The notes under the pieces are model-generated. The model searched no databases. It saw nothing but the letters and a program-made list of their open reading frames with translations, and was not told the DNA's origin. Shown one piece after another: positions 17,280 to 23,932 of a stretch of 30,618 nucleotides of DNA. The position numbers and the translations under genes were made by a program. Positions within the stretch are counted from its first letter, which is position 1. Each line of letters starts with the position of its first letter. The stretch comes from an uncultured Oscillospiraceae bacterium (GTDB lineage: Bacteria; Bacillota; Clostridia; Oscillospirales; Acutalibacteraceae), in assembly GCA_900549825.1 (NCBI GenBank), contig URQB01000024.1:1-30618 (forward strand). The letters are read 5' to 3'.

Positions 17280-17600
17280 TTATGCATCCAGCGCACGGCG
17301 GACAATCTCCTGCACCCACTGCGCGCCTTTTTCTTGATATAGAGCTTCCATCCTGCGGAGCGCCGCGTCATTGGCAGCCTTCGCTTCTTCCAGCTTTTTA
17401 TCAGCCGTCTGCACTTCGCCGCGGGCAAGCTCGTCGATCTCCGCCTTCGCCTGCTCCAGCCGCTCAGAAAGCAACTGCTTCTCCTTGCTTTCCAGCTCCT
17501 CCTGCGCCTTGCGCTGGTAGGCTTCCGCTTCCTCTGTTCGCTTGCGCGCCTGTTTATCCATTTCGATAATGGTTTCTACCATCTTATCCAAATCGATCAT
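17280..17600 (-). CDS. V-type ATP synthase subunit G/H-like peripheral stalk protein
   Basis: This is a protein of about 100 aa, almost entirely charged Glu/Lys/Ala/Gln-rich coiled coil, ending EKGAQWVQEIVRRALDA. It fits the G/H (NtpF-like) stalk that pairs with subunit E. Family assignment rests on coiled-coil character and on its place at the head of the V-ATPase operon. The start is uncertain. ATG 17600 abuts the GGAAGGG site with no spacing, TTG 17591 lies nine bases after it, and ATG 17582 lies further on. The 207 bases between its stop and subunit C hold no other gene that I can support. Confidence 0.75.
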   Translation of the reverse strand: MIDLDKMVETIIEMDKQARKRTEEAEAYQRKAQEELESKEKQLLSERLEQAKAEIDELARGEVQTADKKLEEAKAANDAALRRMEALYQEKGAQWVQEIVRRALDA

Positions 17601-17671
17601 CCCTTCCGGCAACGCTAAAATGAGAGTTAGAAAGGGCCCGGCATCTGACGCCGTTCCCTTTGACGGTCTTT

Positions 17672-17699
17672 ATTATAGCACTCTGGTTTGAAAATACAA
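17672..17699 (-). promoter_or_regulatory. Promoter of the V-ATPase operon
   Basis: On the minus strand TTGTAT (17699-17694) is followed after 16 bases by TATAAT (17677-17672), preceded by an extended TGC. The first gene starts about 70 bases downstream. No second strong promoter was seen inside the operon. Confidence 0.75.
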
Positions 17700-17789
17700 T
17701 AGTGCAAAAGCTATAACAAAGAATTTTTATTCGGGATTAATATGGTCTATTTTTTCACATCGTGCCGCCTGCTCCCGCATCCTTTTAGG

Positions 17790-17803
17790 CCGGATCTATC
17801 CGG
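17790..17803. promoter_or_regulatory. Palindromic site in the V-ATPase/rpmB divergent region
   Basis: CCGGATCTATCCGG has perfect 6-base arms around CT. It lies nearly midway between the two divergent promoters, about 90-95 bases from each -35. The two-base gap is too short for an RNA hairpin, so a protein site is more likely, if it is functional at all. The rest of 17613-17969 holds no gene I can support. Confidence 0.3.
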
Positions 17804-17895
17804 TGGAATACCGTCTGGATCAGGCGTTTGAAAAAGGGCGATGCCGGCCTGCGCCTTGAAACCGGGAGAGAGGTGCAAAAAAAGTCAAAAACCGC

Positions 17896-17924
17896 TTGCA
17901 ATTCTTTGAAAGACCTGCTAATAT
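17896..17924 (+). promoter_or_regulatory. Promoter of rpmB
   Basis: TTGCAA (17896-17901), a 17-base spacer ending in TGC, and TAATAT (17919-17924) make an extended -10 promoter about 45 bases before the L28 start codon. Confidence 0.7.
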
Positions 17925-17969
17925 AGTTCTGTTATTCTGTATCTGTCTAGTAAAAAGGAGGTGCGACAC

Positions 17970-18158
17970 ATGGCGAAATGTGAATTTTGCGGCAAAGATG
18001 TGTCTTTCGGTATTCAGGTTTCCCACTCCCACAGGCGCTCCAACAGGACTTGGAAGCCCAACATCAAGCGTGTCAAGGCAATCGTGAATGGCTCCCCGCG
18101 CAGGGTGTATGCCTGCACGCGCTGCCTGCGTTCCGGCAAGGTGACGCGCGCGGTGTGA
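17970..18158 (+). CDS. rpmB: 50S ribosomal protein L28
   Basis: This 62-aa protein opens MAKCEFCGKDVSFG and has the SHSHRRSNRTWKPN phrase of bacterial L28. It carries two Cys pairs, CEFC near the N-terminus and CTRC near the C-terminus, so it is the zinc-ribbon (C+) form. AAAAGGAGGTG lies before the ATG at 17970. It is transcribed alone from its own promoter and ended by a strong hairpin. C+ forms are often paired with zinc-free paralogues elsewhere; none is visible here. Confidence 0.97.
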   Translation: MAKCEFCGKDVSFGIQVSHSHRRSNRTWKPNIKRVKAIVNGSPRRVYACTRCLRSGKVTRAV

Positions 18159-18186
18159 GGTTCATCTAAAAAATGATGTATATGGT

Positions 18187-18217
18187 AAAGAGGAGGATAA
18201 TTATATCCTCCTCTTTT
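18187..18217 (+). terminator. Terminator after rpmB
   Basis: A perfect 13-bp stem (18187-18199 with 18204-18216) closes a four-base ATTA loop and ends in TTTT. It is 28 bases past the L28 stop. Confidence 0.85.
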
Positions 18218-18306
18218 CATTATTAGCCTAAAACAATCTGGAAACAATCATAAATTTGATTTCTGTAAAAATTATGATTATATAAGGAAATAAATTCATA
18301 TTTTGG

Positions 18307-18353
18307 TTGACATTAAAGTAATTTACTATTATCATATTCTATGCTTCGAAGCA
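18307..18353 (+). promoter_or_regulatory. Promoter with palindrome at the start site, for the secreted-protein gene
   Basis: A consensus TTGACA (18307-18312) is followed after 17 bases by TATCAT (18330-18335). The expected start of transcription falls on TGCTTCGAAGCA (18342-18353), a perfect 12-bp palindrome that could be an operator. A roughly 98-base AT-rich leader follows. An AATCATAA/TTATGATT inverted repeat lies upstream at 18246-18279. Confidence 0.6.
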
Positions 18354-18439
18354 AAGATATCATTTATCTTTTGATACTTGATAAGCTTAAAAAACCAATA
18401 GCGAATAATGATATTTGATAAGGAGAATTTAATTATTAT

Positions 18440-19453
18440 ATGAAAAAGTTTTTATCATTATTAATAGCAGCAATGATTTTTTTAGCAAGTGCCTCCTCCG
18501 TATTTGCGATTCCAGAAATTGAATGTCCAAATATTACCAAATCAGAGTGTAACATCATATCGCAAGAATTTCCAGATGCATATATTTTAACGAATATTAT
18601 CGATCCTAGAGAAATTCATATTTCTGCTGATGGCAATGAAATAACTATTAATAACACCACTCCAGAAGAACAGAATGACATTCGTAAAATCATAGAAGAT
18701 AATCCGGAATTAAAGACAATGTTATCTGAGGACTCGAAAAGTTTGGGACAGATAATTACAGCTACCGTTTTTGTAGAAGAAGAGCATGCTGTTATCGACG
18801 GAAACCTAATGACAACGAGTAGTAGGCTCCTTTCCAAAAGTGAAGTTGAGGCTATTGGCATTGAAAATTTTGAATCTTTAGGGAATCAGAATCTTCCCTC
18901 TAGCAGGGCTGCTACAAATAGTCGAGGCAAATTGACCATTACTTTCTCCGGCAGCGGTTCGCATTCTCAGACTGCCTCTCAGTATACTGTATCTGCTAAG
19001 GCAAGATGGGATGGTTTTAATTTTCTCTATAGTGCCACTAATAATCCTGCTGTAGGAGAAGATTTTTTCGGTCTTGCTTGGGGTGGAGGCTTTACTTATA
19101 GAAATGTATCCTATAACGCCAAATGGAATAATGGAGGAACCCAATCTATATATCTGTCGGATGCTGTACCTAATGCCGGATTGGTATGCTCATTTTATGA
19201 ATATCGCAATGTTTCCGGTAAATACAATATTTATGTAAGTGAGGCTAATCTTAGCGCAAATCTATATAAAAATAAATTGACAGGCAATGGAAATACTACT
19301 GAGGTTATTTGTAAATACATTCATACTTATCAAAGTTCAACGGGAAGTATCAGTTTCTCTGCCAGTCCAAGCGGCGTTGGCGCAGGCTTTTCACTGGGCG
19401 GGACGGACAAACAATGGAGCATTGTTTGCACAATAACAAATCTTTACTACTGA
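18440..19453 (+). CDS. Secreted protein of unknown function, AT-rich gene
   Basis: I do not recognise this 337-aa protein. It starts with a clear signal peptide (MKKF, hydrophobic core, cleavage likely after SSVFA near residue 24). Residues about 25-165 are acidic and partly helical. After a polar RAATNSRG junction, residues about 170-337 are rich in Ser, Gly, Asn, Thr and aromatics, with alternating beta-strand patterns such as GKLTITFSGSGSH, and end GAGFSLGGTDKQWSIVCTI. This suggests an exported beta-sandwich domain. There is no LPXTG, lipobox or choline repeat. AAGGAG lies 14 bases before the ATG, a long spacing. Its base and codon use (AT-rich third positions) differ sharply from the flanking rpmB and aroF, pointing to transfer. 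A bacteriocin, adhesin or surface binding role are all possible and none is shown. Confidence 0.85.
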   Translation: MKKFLSLLIAAMIFLASASSVFAIPEIECPNITKSECNIISQEFPDAYILTNIIDPREIHISADGNEITINNTTPEEQNDIRKIIEDNPELKTMLSEDSKSLGQIITATVFVEEEHAVIDGNLMTTSSRLLSKSEVEAIGIENFESLGNQNLPSSRAATNSRGKLTITFSGSGSHSQTASQYTVSAKARWDGFNFLYSATNNPAVGEDFFGLAWGGGFTYRNVSYNAKWNNGGTQSIYLSDAVPNAGLVCSFYEYRNVSGKYNIYVSEANLSANLYKNKLTGNGNTTEVICKYIHTYQSSTGSISFSASPSGVGAGFSLGGTDKQWSIVCTITNLYY

Positions 19454-19460
19454 TTTAAAT

Positions 19461-19501
19461 GTCAAAATAAGCCCTCGAATGATTCGAGGGCTTATTTTGA
19501 C
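19461..19501. terminator. Perfect 19-bp inverted repeat between the two island genes
   Basis: Arms at 19461-19479 and 19483-19501 pair perfectly around a three-base TGA loop. The A-rich left and T-rich right arm ends (TTATTTTGAC) make it a bidirectional intrinsic terminator. It begins seven bases after the stop of the first gene and ends ten bases before the ribosome site of the next. Confidence 0.85.
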
Positions 19502-19525
19502 AGCGTGCAGAAAGGAGAAAATATA

Positions 19526-20068
19526 TTGAAAAAATATGCTTTGCCGATTATCATTAGTTTGCTATGCCTGCTTTTCATTGGAGGAATTGTGATGACACAC
19601 AGCTCCTCAATCTCCCCATATGAATTTTTAATAGGGAAATATAAAGATGCCATGCCGATAGAAAAACCGGTCCAACAGATTTATATTGCTGAACAGGATA
19701 ACACCGTTTTAGTCTTTTATATCAATGAAAATGGTAATCTTTCTTGCGCCGTTCTTCAAAAAAAATTTTTCTCCTACCGTGTGCTACAGACAAGCGCTGA
19801 ACTTTCCACTCACAGCCAAAACCGCTCAGCTGATTTTTTGTATAGTTCTAATCAGAGGGATACACGTGAAAGAGAATCTGTTCACTGGGGAATCATCTAT
19901 AATCCGCTTGTAACCAAAGTAACTATTAATGATCAGGAAATGAAGATGATTGAAGCGGAAGGCCTTCGTCTTTGCTTTTTATTGAAACCCGGCGGCTTTC
20001 CGCCGAATTCATCAGAAGATTACCAACTTTTTGATGCACAGGGAAATATCATTACAAACACCATATGA
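19526..20068 (+). CDS. Membrane-anchored protein of unknown function
   Basis: I do not recognise this 180-aa protein. It begins KKYALPIIISLLCLLFIGG, a single N-terminal membrane anchor, with the remaining ~150 residues probably outside the cell. The body is a mix of beta-like segments, including VHWGIIYNPLVTKVTINDQE and LRLCFLLKPGG, recalling small Firmicute hypothetical proteins with a WGII...VTIN core. The start is TTG 19526, eight bases after AAAGGAG (19511-19517); the GTG at 19505 lies upstream of that site. It has the same AT-rich base use as the preceding gene. No separate promoter is visible, so it probably depends on read-through of the hairpin. Confidence 0.75.
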   Translation: MKKYALPIIISLLCLLFIGGIVMTHSSSISPYEFLIGKYKDAMPIEKPVQQIYIAEQDNTVLVFYINENGNLSCAVLQKKFFSYRVLQTSAELSTHSQNRSADFLYSSNQRDTRERESVHWGIIYNPLVTKVTINDQEMKMIEAEGLRLCFLLKPGGFPPNSSEDYQLFDAQGNIITNTI

Positions 20069-20108
20069 GATGGACGAATTCAGCATTTAGACAATGGTAA
20101 CTCCCCAC

Positions 20109-20137
20109 TTGACATTCGATTTTTAGCAGCGTATACT
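20109..20137 (+). promoter_or_regulatory. Promoter of aroF
   Basis: A consensus TTGACA (20109-20114), a 17-base spacer and TATACT (20132-20137) lie about 40 bases before the aroF start. No T-box, leader peptide or attenuator fits in the short leader. Confidence 0.8.
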
Positions 20138-20177
20138 TTAATACATAAAACCGCTAAATCGAAAGGACCTGTGATAT

Positions 20178-21191
20178 ATGGTTGTCATTCTCAAACAAAA
20201 CGCAGAGAAGCAGCAGATCAGCACCCTCCTGAAAGCCGTGGAAGCGCTCGGCCTCAAAACCAACTACAGCGAAGGCCAGGAGACGACTGTGGTCGGACTG
20301 GTGGGAGACACTTCCCGTGTGGATATCGACGCGCTCAAGGCCAACGAGATCGTCGAGGACGTCAAGCGGATTTCCGAGCCGTATAAAAAGGCCAATCGCC
20401 GGTTCCATCCGGCGGACACCATCGTGCAGGTGGGAAATGTTAACATCGGCGAGGGCTTCTTCAACGTGATCGCCGGCCCCTGCTCGATCGAGAGCGAGGA
20501 ACAGCTCTGCACGATCGCGCAGGATGTCAAGAAGAGCGGCGCGACGCTCCTGCGCGGCGGCGCATTCAAGCCACGCACCTCCCCCTACTCCTTCCAGGGC
20601 CTGGAGACAGACGGGCTGAAGCTGCTGCTGGAGGCGAAAAAACTGACCGGCCTGCCGATCGTGACGGAGATCATGGGGCAGGATCAGATCGACGATTTTG
20701 CCGATGTGGACATCATTCAGGTCGGCGCGCGCAACATGCAGAATTTCCGCCTGCTCAAGGCGCTCGGCCAGCTTCGCAAGCCGATCCTCTTAAAGCGCGG
20801 CCTTGCCAATACGATTGAGGAATTTTTGATGAGCGCGGAATACATCATGGCAGGCGGCAATGAAAATATCATCCTCTGCGAGCGAGGCATCCGCACCTTT
20901 GAAACGATGGTACGCAACACGCTCGATATCTCCGCCGTCCCCCTGCTGAAGCAGCAGTCCCACCTGCCGGTCATCATCGATCCGAGCCATGCGGCAGGCA
21001 TTGCGTGGATGGTAAAACCCCTGGCAAAAGCCGCTGTCGCGGCGGGCGCGGACGGGCTGATGATCGAGGTGCATAACGATCCAAGAAACGCGCTATGCGA
21101 CGGCGCGCAGTCGCTGACACCCGCGCAGTTCGACGGGCTGATGCAGGATATCAAAAAACGCGCGGTGTTTGAGGGAAAAGAAATGGCGTAA
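20178..21191 (+). CDS. aroF: 3-deoxy-7-phosphoheptulonate synthase (DAHP synthase), type I-beta
   Basis: This 337-aa cytosolic enzyme joins phosphoenolpyruvate and erythrose 4-phosphate in the first step of the shikimate pathway. Residues 1-70 are the ferredoxin-like N-terminal domain found in Thermotoga-type enzymes, which senses aromatic amino acids there. The barrel shows GPCSIES (metal Cys), LRGGAFKPRTSPYSFQG, VGARNMQNF, KRG, CERGIRTFE and DPSHAAG (metal His). GAAAGG precedes the ATG at 20178. It stands alone between a strong promoter and a strong terminator, with no other aro gene nearby. Confidence 0.97.
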   Translation: MVVILKQNAEKQQISTLLKAVEALGLKTNYSEGQETTVVGLVGDTSRVDIDALKANEIVEDVKRISEPYKKANRRFHPADTIVQVGNVNIGEGFFNVIAGPCSIESEEQLCTIAQDVKKSGATLLRGGAFKPRTSPYSFQGLETDGLKLLLEAKKLTGLPIVTEIMGQDQIDDFADVDIIQVGARNMQNFRLLKALGQLRKPILLKRGLANTIEEFLMSAEYIMAGGNENIILCERGIRTFETMVRNTLDISAVPLLKQQSHLPVIIDPSHAAGIAWMVKPLAKAAVAAGADGLMIEVHNDPRNALCDGAQSLTPAQFDGLMQDIKKRAVFEGKEMA

Positions 21192-21227
21192 AAACAGGGC
21201 TGAACGCACCTTGGGAAAATCAGACGT

Positions 21228-21272
21228 GTGCGGCGCAAAACGTGAAATGTCACGTTTTGCGCCGCACTTTTT
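21228..21272 (+). terminator. Terminator after aroF
   Basis: A perfect 18-bp stem (21228-21245 with 21250-21267), a four-base AATG loop and five T residues (21268-21272) form a strong intrinsic terminator. Confidence 0.92.
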
Positions 21273-21340
21273 CACCGTATCAATATTGTCTGGATAACAG
21301 GCTCTTCGCGGGAGAGATATCCCGCGCTGTACTTTTCCAT
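21272..21340 (-). pseudogene. 22-codon reading frame with strong ribosome site, probable gene remnant
   Basis: On the minus strand GGGGAGG lies six bases before an ATG at 21340. The frame reads MEKYSAGYLSREEPVIQTIL and stops at 21272, where the aroF terminator begins. The ribosome site is stronger than those of many full genes here. It may be a real tiny protein, but its position right after another gene tail suggests a 5' fragment of a lost gene. Confidence 0.4.
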
Positions 21341-21353
21341 GATCTGCCTCCCC

Positions 21354-21434
21354 TTATTCTTCAGGCGGTAACAGCGGCACGTTGCCATAGCCGGCGAAAT
21401 AGATGACCAGACCGAAGAAACCTACATCAGCCTC
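21354..21434 (-). pseudogene. C-terminal tail of a lost membrane protein
   Basis: The minus-strand frame, open for 26 codons, reads EADVGFFGLVIYFAGYGNVP and then LLPPEE before TAA at 21356-21354. The GLVIYF stretch resembles the last helix and tail of a permease. It has no start codon and overlaps the end of the GH13 gene by a few codons. The stop lies just before the ribosome site of the 22-codon frame, as in translationally coupled genes. Confidence 0.4.
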
Positions 21435-23100
21435 TCAGGGCTCCCTTTGGATTCCGATAGACTCTGCATTCGCATGGGCGGAGAATTCCAGCCTGAACGG
21501 CGCCGTAATTGCACAGGGCCAGCCCCTCTCGCGGCGTCTCGCAGGGGACGCCCTGCGTGGTGAAGTTGCAATACACCTGCGCCTCGTGATCCCCCAGCGT
21601 CCGGCGGTATGCCCAGATGGCTTCGGAATCAGGGAGCATCAGCTCATATGCGCCATAGAGAAACACAGCCTGCTGCTTGCGCAGCCGGAGCAGCCGCTGG
21701 TAAAAACAAAAGACAGAATCCGGGTCATTCACCTGCTGGGCGGCATTGATCTGCCGGTAGTTGGGGTTGACCATGATCCACGGTTCGCCCGAGGTGAACC
21801 CGGCATTGGGCGAATCGTCCCACTGCATCGGCGTGCGCGCATGATCCCGGCTGCGCGCGCCGAGGGCGGCGAGCATCTCCTCCTGTGTGGCAGGGCCGGC
21901 CTGCGTATAGGCATGGAACCAATTGATGCTCTCCAGATCGCGGTAATCCGAAAGCTCGCGGAAGCCGCCGTTATTCGTCATGCCCAGCTCGTCACCCTGA
22001 TAGATATAGGGCGTACCTTTCATGAGATACAGGCAGGCTGCCAGCATTTTGGCGGACAGGGCGCGGTACTCCGGCTGATCGCAGCCGAAGCGCGATACGC
22101 AGCGCGGCTGGTCATGATTGCCCCAGAACAGGGCATTCCACGCGCAGCCTTCCAGCGCCGTCTGCCATTTGCTCATCACTGCGCGCAGCTCCGGCATGGA
22201 GTAGCGCTCCGTCGTCCATTTTCCAAGCGGGCCGTCCCCGATCTCCACATGCTCAAACTGAAAGATCATGTTCAGCTCGTGCGTATCCTCGCCCGCATAG
22301 CGCTTGGCCTGCTCGATGGTGACGCCTGCTGTCTCCCCTACGGTCATGAGATCGTATTTGGAGAGCACCCTCTGATTCATCTCCTTGAGGAATTCATGCA
22401 CACGCGGGCCGTTGACGACATAGGGAGAGGCGTCGCCGTACAGCGCGTTTCTCCCCTTCTCCCCATCCGGGAAGCGCTGATCCTTGGAGATCATGCTGAT
22501 GACGTCCATACGGAATCCGTCTATCCCCTTCTCGCACCACCAGGTCATCATATCGTAAATTTCCTGGCGGAGCGCCGGGTTTTCCCAGTTCAGATCCGGC
22601 TGGCCTTTATCGAAAAGGTGCAGATAATACATATCTGTCTTACTGTCGTATTCCCATGCGGGACCGCCGAAGATGGAGCCCCAGTTATTCGGCTCCCTGC
22701 CGCCTCTGCCCGACCGCCAGATATAATAGTCCCGGCGAGGATTGTCCCGCGACGACCGGCTTTCGATGAACCAGGGGTGTTTCTCGGAGGTGTGGTTGAC
22801 CACCAAGTCCATCACGATCTTCAAGCCCCGCTTATGCGCCTGCTCCAGCAGCCGGTCAAACTCCGCCATCGTGCCGAATTTTTTCATGATCGCTCGATAA
22901 TCCGAGATGTCGTAGCCGTTGTCGCAATCCGGCGACTCATAGACGGGCGACAGCCAGATGACATCCACGCCAAGCTCCTTTAAATAATCGAGGCGCATGG
23001 TAATTCCGTTGAGATCGCCGATCCCGTCGCCGTTTGAATCCTGAAAGCTGCGAGGATAGATTTGATAGACCGCCGCTTCCTTCCACCATGCTCTTTCCAT
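21427..23100 (-). CDS. GH13 alpha-glucosidase, oligo-1,6-glucosidase type
   Basis: This 557-aa cytosolic enzyme hydrolyses terminal glucose from isomalto-oligosaccharides or related sugars. The TIM barrel opens WWKEAAVYQIYPRSFQDSNG, followed by VMDLVVNHTS and QPDLNWENP. Catalytic residues are D199 (GFRMDVI), E256 (TVGETAG) and D330 (WGNHDQPR). The residue after the nucleophile is V200; Val here is the known mark of alpha-1,6 preference in oligo-1,6-glucosidases, versus Thr or Ala in alpha-1,4 enzymes. Length is typical of subfamily 31. A trehalose-6-phosphate hydrolase is the main alternative. The ATG at 23100 follows an AAAGGATGATGGG site. No transporter or regulator gene is adjacent. Confidence 0.93.
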   Translation of the reverse strand: MERAWWKEAAVYQIYPRSFQDSNGDGIGDLNGITMRLDYLKELGVDVIWLSPVYESPDCDNGYDISDYRAIMKKFGTMAEFDRLLEQAHKRGLKIVMDLVVNHTSEKHPWFIESRSSRDNPRRDYYIWRSGRGGREPNNWGSIFGGPAWEYDSKTDMYYLHLFDKGQPDLNWENPALRQEIYDMMTWWCEKGIDGFRMDVISMISKDQRFPDGEKGRNALYGDASPYVVNGPRVHEFLKEMNQRVLSKYDLMTVGETAGVTIEQAKRYAGEDTHELNMIFQFEHVEIGDGPLGKWTTERYSMPELRAVMSKWQTALEGCAWNALFWGNHDQPRCVSRFGCDQPEYRALSAKMLAACLYLMKGTPYIYQGDELGMTNNGGFRELSDYRDLESINWFHAYTQAGPATQEEMLAALGARSRDHARTPMQWDDSPNAGFTSGEPWIMVNPNYRQINAAQQVNDPDSVFCFYQRLLRLRKQQAVFLYGAYELMLPDSEAIWAYRRTLGDHEAQVYCNFTTQGVPCETPREGLALCNYGAVQAGILRPCECRVYRNPKGALRG

Positions 23101-23368
23101 TCAGTTCCCATCATCCTTTCCATACGGGCGATTTTCGGCTGAAAACCGTCCGATCAGAGCCTCGCCTCTCCTTTCCGGATGGAGGCAGTTTCATGCTTCT
23201 GCCTTTATTCTGCCAGCCCCGGCGAGATTTATTTACTGGACTGACGAGCCGAACTACGGCGCCGGCTTTGACAGGCAAGCTTCTTCATTTCCAAGCATAT
23301 GCTTCTCTGAATCCCAGAGAGATGTCTGACGCGGCTTTGCTGCCCCATCAAAAACGACGTCCTGAAGG
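23101..23368. other. Intergenic region with a palindrome and a small hairpin
   Basis: No gene is supported here. AAGCATATGCTT (23293-23304) is a perfect 12-bp palindrome, followed directly by a TCTCTG/CAGAGA hairpin. TTGACA occurs at 23268-23273, but no -10 lies at the right distance. The GH13 promoter must also lie here but is not clear. Confidence 0.4.
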
Positions 23369-23593
23369 ATGATGCAAACGATGTTTGCGCAAATGCAGAA
23401 TGCCTGCGCGACCAACTGCATCAACGCCGATTTTATGCGTGAAATGATCCCGCACCATGAGGGTGCGATCCGTATGTCCAGAAATATACTGCGCTACCCA
23501 ATCTGCCCGGAGCTTGCCCCGATCCTGCAGGCGATCATCCAATCGCAGTGGAAAGGGATCTGTGAAATGGAGCGGCTTCCCCGGTGCGTTTGA
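23369..23593 (+). CDS. Small DUF305-like protein
   Basis: This 74-aa protein carries the DUF305 core, DFMREMIPHHEGAIRMSRNI followed by PELAPILQAII and an EM near the end. DUF305 proteins are ferritin-like helical bundles with a HH pair, and clostridial forms are usually longer, so only the second half of the domain is present. Upstream frames show no missing half; a TGA lies just before ATG 23369. The start may be ATG 23369, 23372 or, best placed after GAAGGATG, 23381. Several Cys residues are present. The role is unknown; a spore-coat link is suggested only by the convergent coat genes next to it. Confidence 0.65.
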   Translation: MMQTMFAQMQNACATNCINADFMREMIPHHEGAIRMSRNILRYPICPELAPILQAIIQSQWKGICEMERLPRCV

Positions 23594-23608
23594 GCTTTTG
23601 AAAAAGAG

Positions 23609-23645
23609 AAATGCAGCCCCGCATGCTGTCGGGGCTGCATTTTTT
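23609..23645. terminator. Bidirectional terminator
   Basis: A perfect 12-bp stem (23609-23620 with 23631-23642), a 10-base loop and a T-run to 23645. It serves the DUF305 gene rightward and the coat genes leftward. Confidence 0.88.
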
Positions 23646-23656
23646 CGCTGTTTTGC

Positions 23657-23911
23657 TTACTGGGCGCTCTGCGCGCCGAACTTCTGCTTGACGGAATTCA
23701 CTTTATTCTGCTCCGCCTGTTCGGTGGGATACCAGCCTTTCGCCGCCATCTTGTCGTAAAGGGTATCCTGCATGCACAGCGAGTCGTTCAAGGCGGTGTT
23801 GAATGCCTGATGCACATTTGCCGTAGGGGATTCAATCGTTCCGTGCATATACAGGTCGCAAACGCCCTTCTCCAAAAGGAGGATGTTTTCCATCAGGTTT
23901 TTATCGTCCAT
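23657..23911 (-). CDS. cotF: Spore coat protein, CotF family
   Basis: This 84-aa protein is an all-helical ferritin-like coat F domain of the short clostridial type. Typical stretches are LLLEKGVCDLYMHGTIES, VHQAFNTALNDSLCMQD and YDKMAAKGWYPTEQAEQ. Such proteins are deposited on the spore surface. GGAAGGAG precedes the ATG at 23911. It follows the 57-aa gene after a 21-base gap and ends in the shared terminator. No sigma-E or sigma-K promoter could be assigned with confidence upstream. Confidence 0.88.
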   Translation of the reverse strand: MDDKNLMENILLLEKGVCDLYMHGTIESPTANVHQAFNTALNDSLCMQDTLYDKMAAKGWYPTEQAEQNKVNSVKQKFGAQSAQ

Positions 23912-23932
23912 GTTTCATTTCTCCTTCCGTCA

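Noticed and set aside
21403..22983. A 526-codon plus-strand frame opposite GH13
   Set aside because: Antisense shadow; GH13 catalytic residues are intact on the other strand.
23034..23372. A 112-codon plus-strand frame ending at the DUF305 start
   Set aside because: It begins inside the GH13 gene in antisense and has no recognisable domain; its overlap with the next ATG is probably chance.
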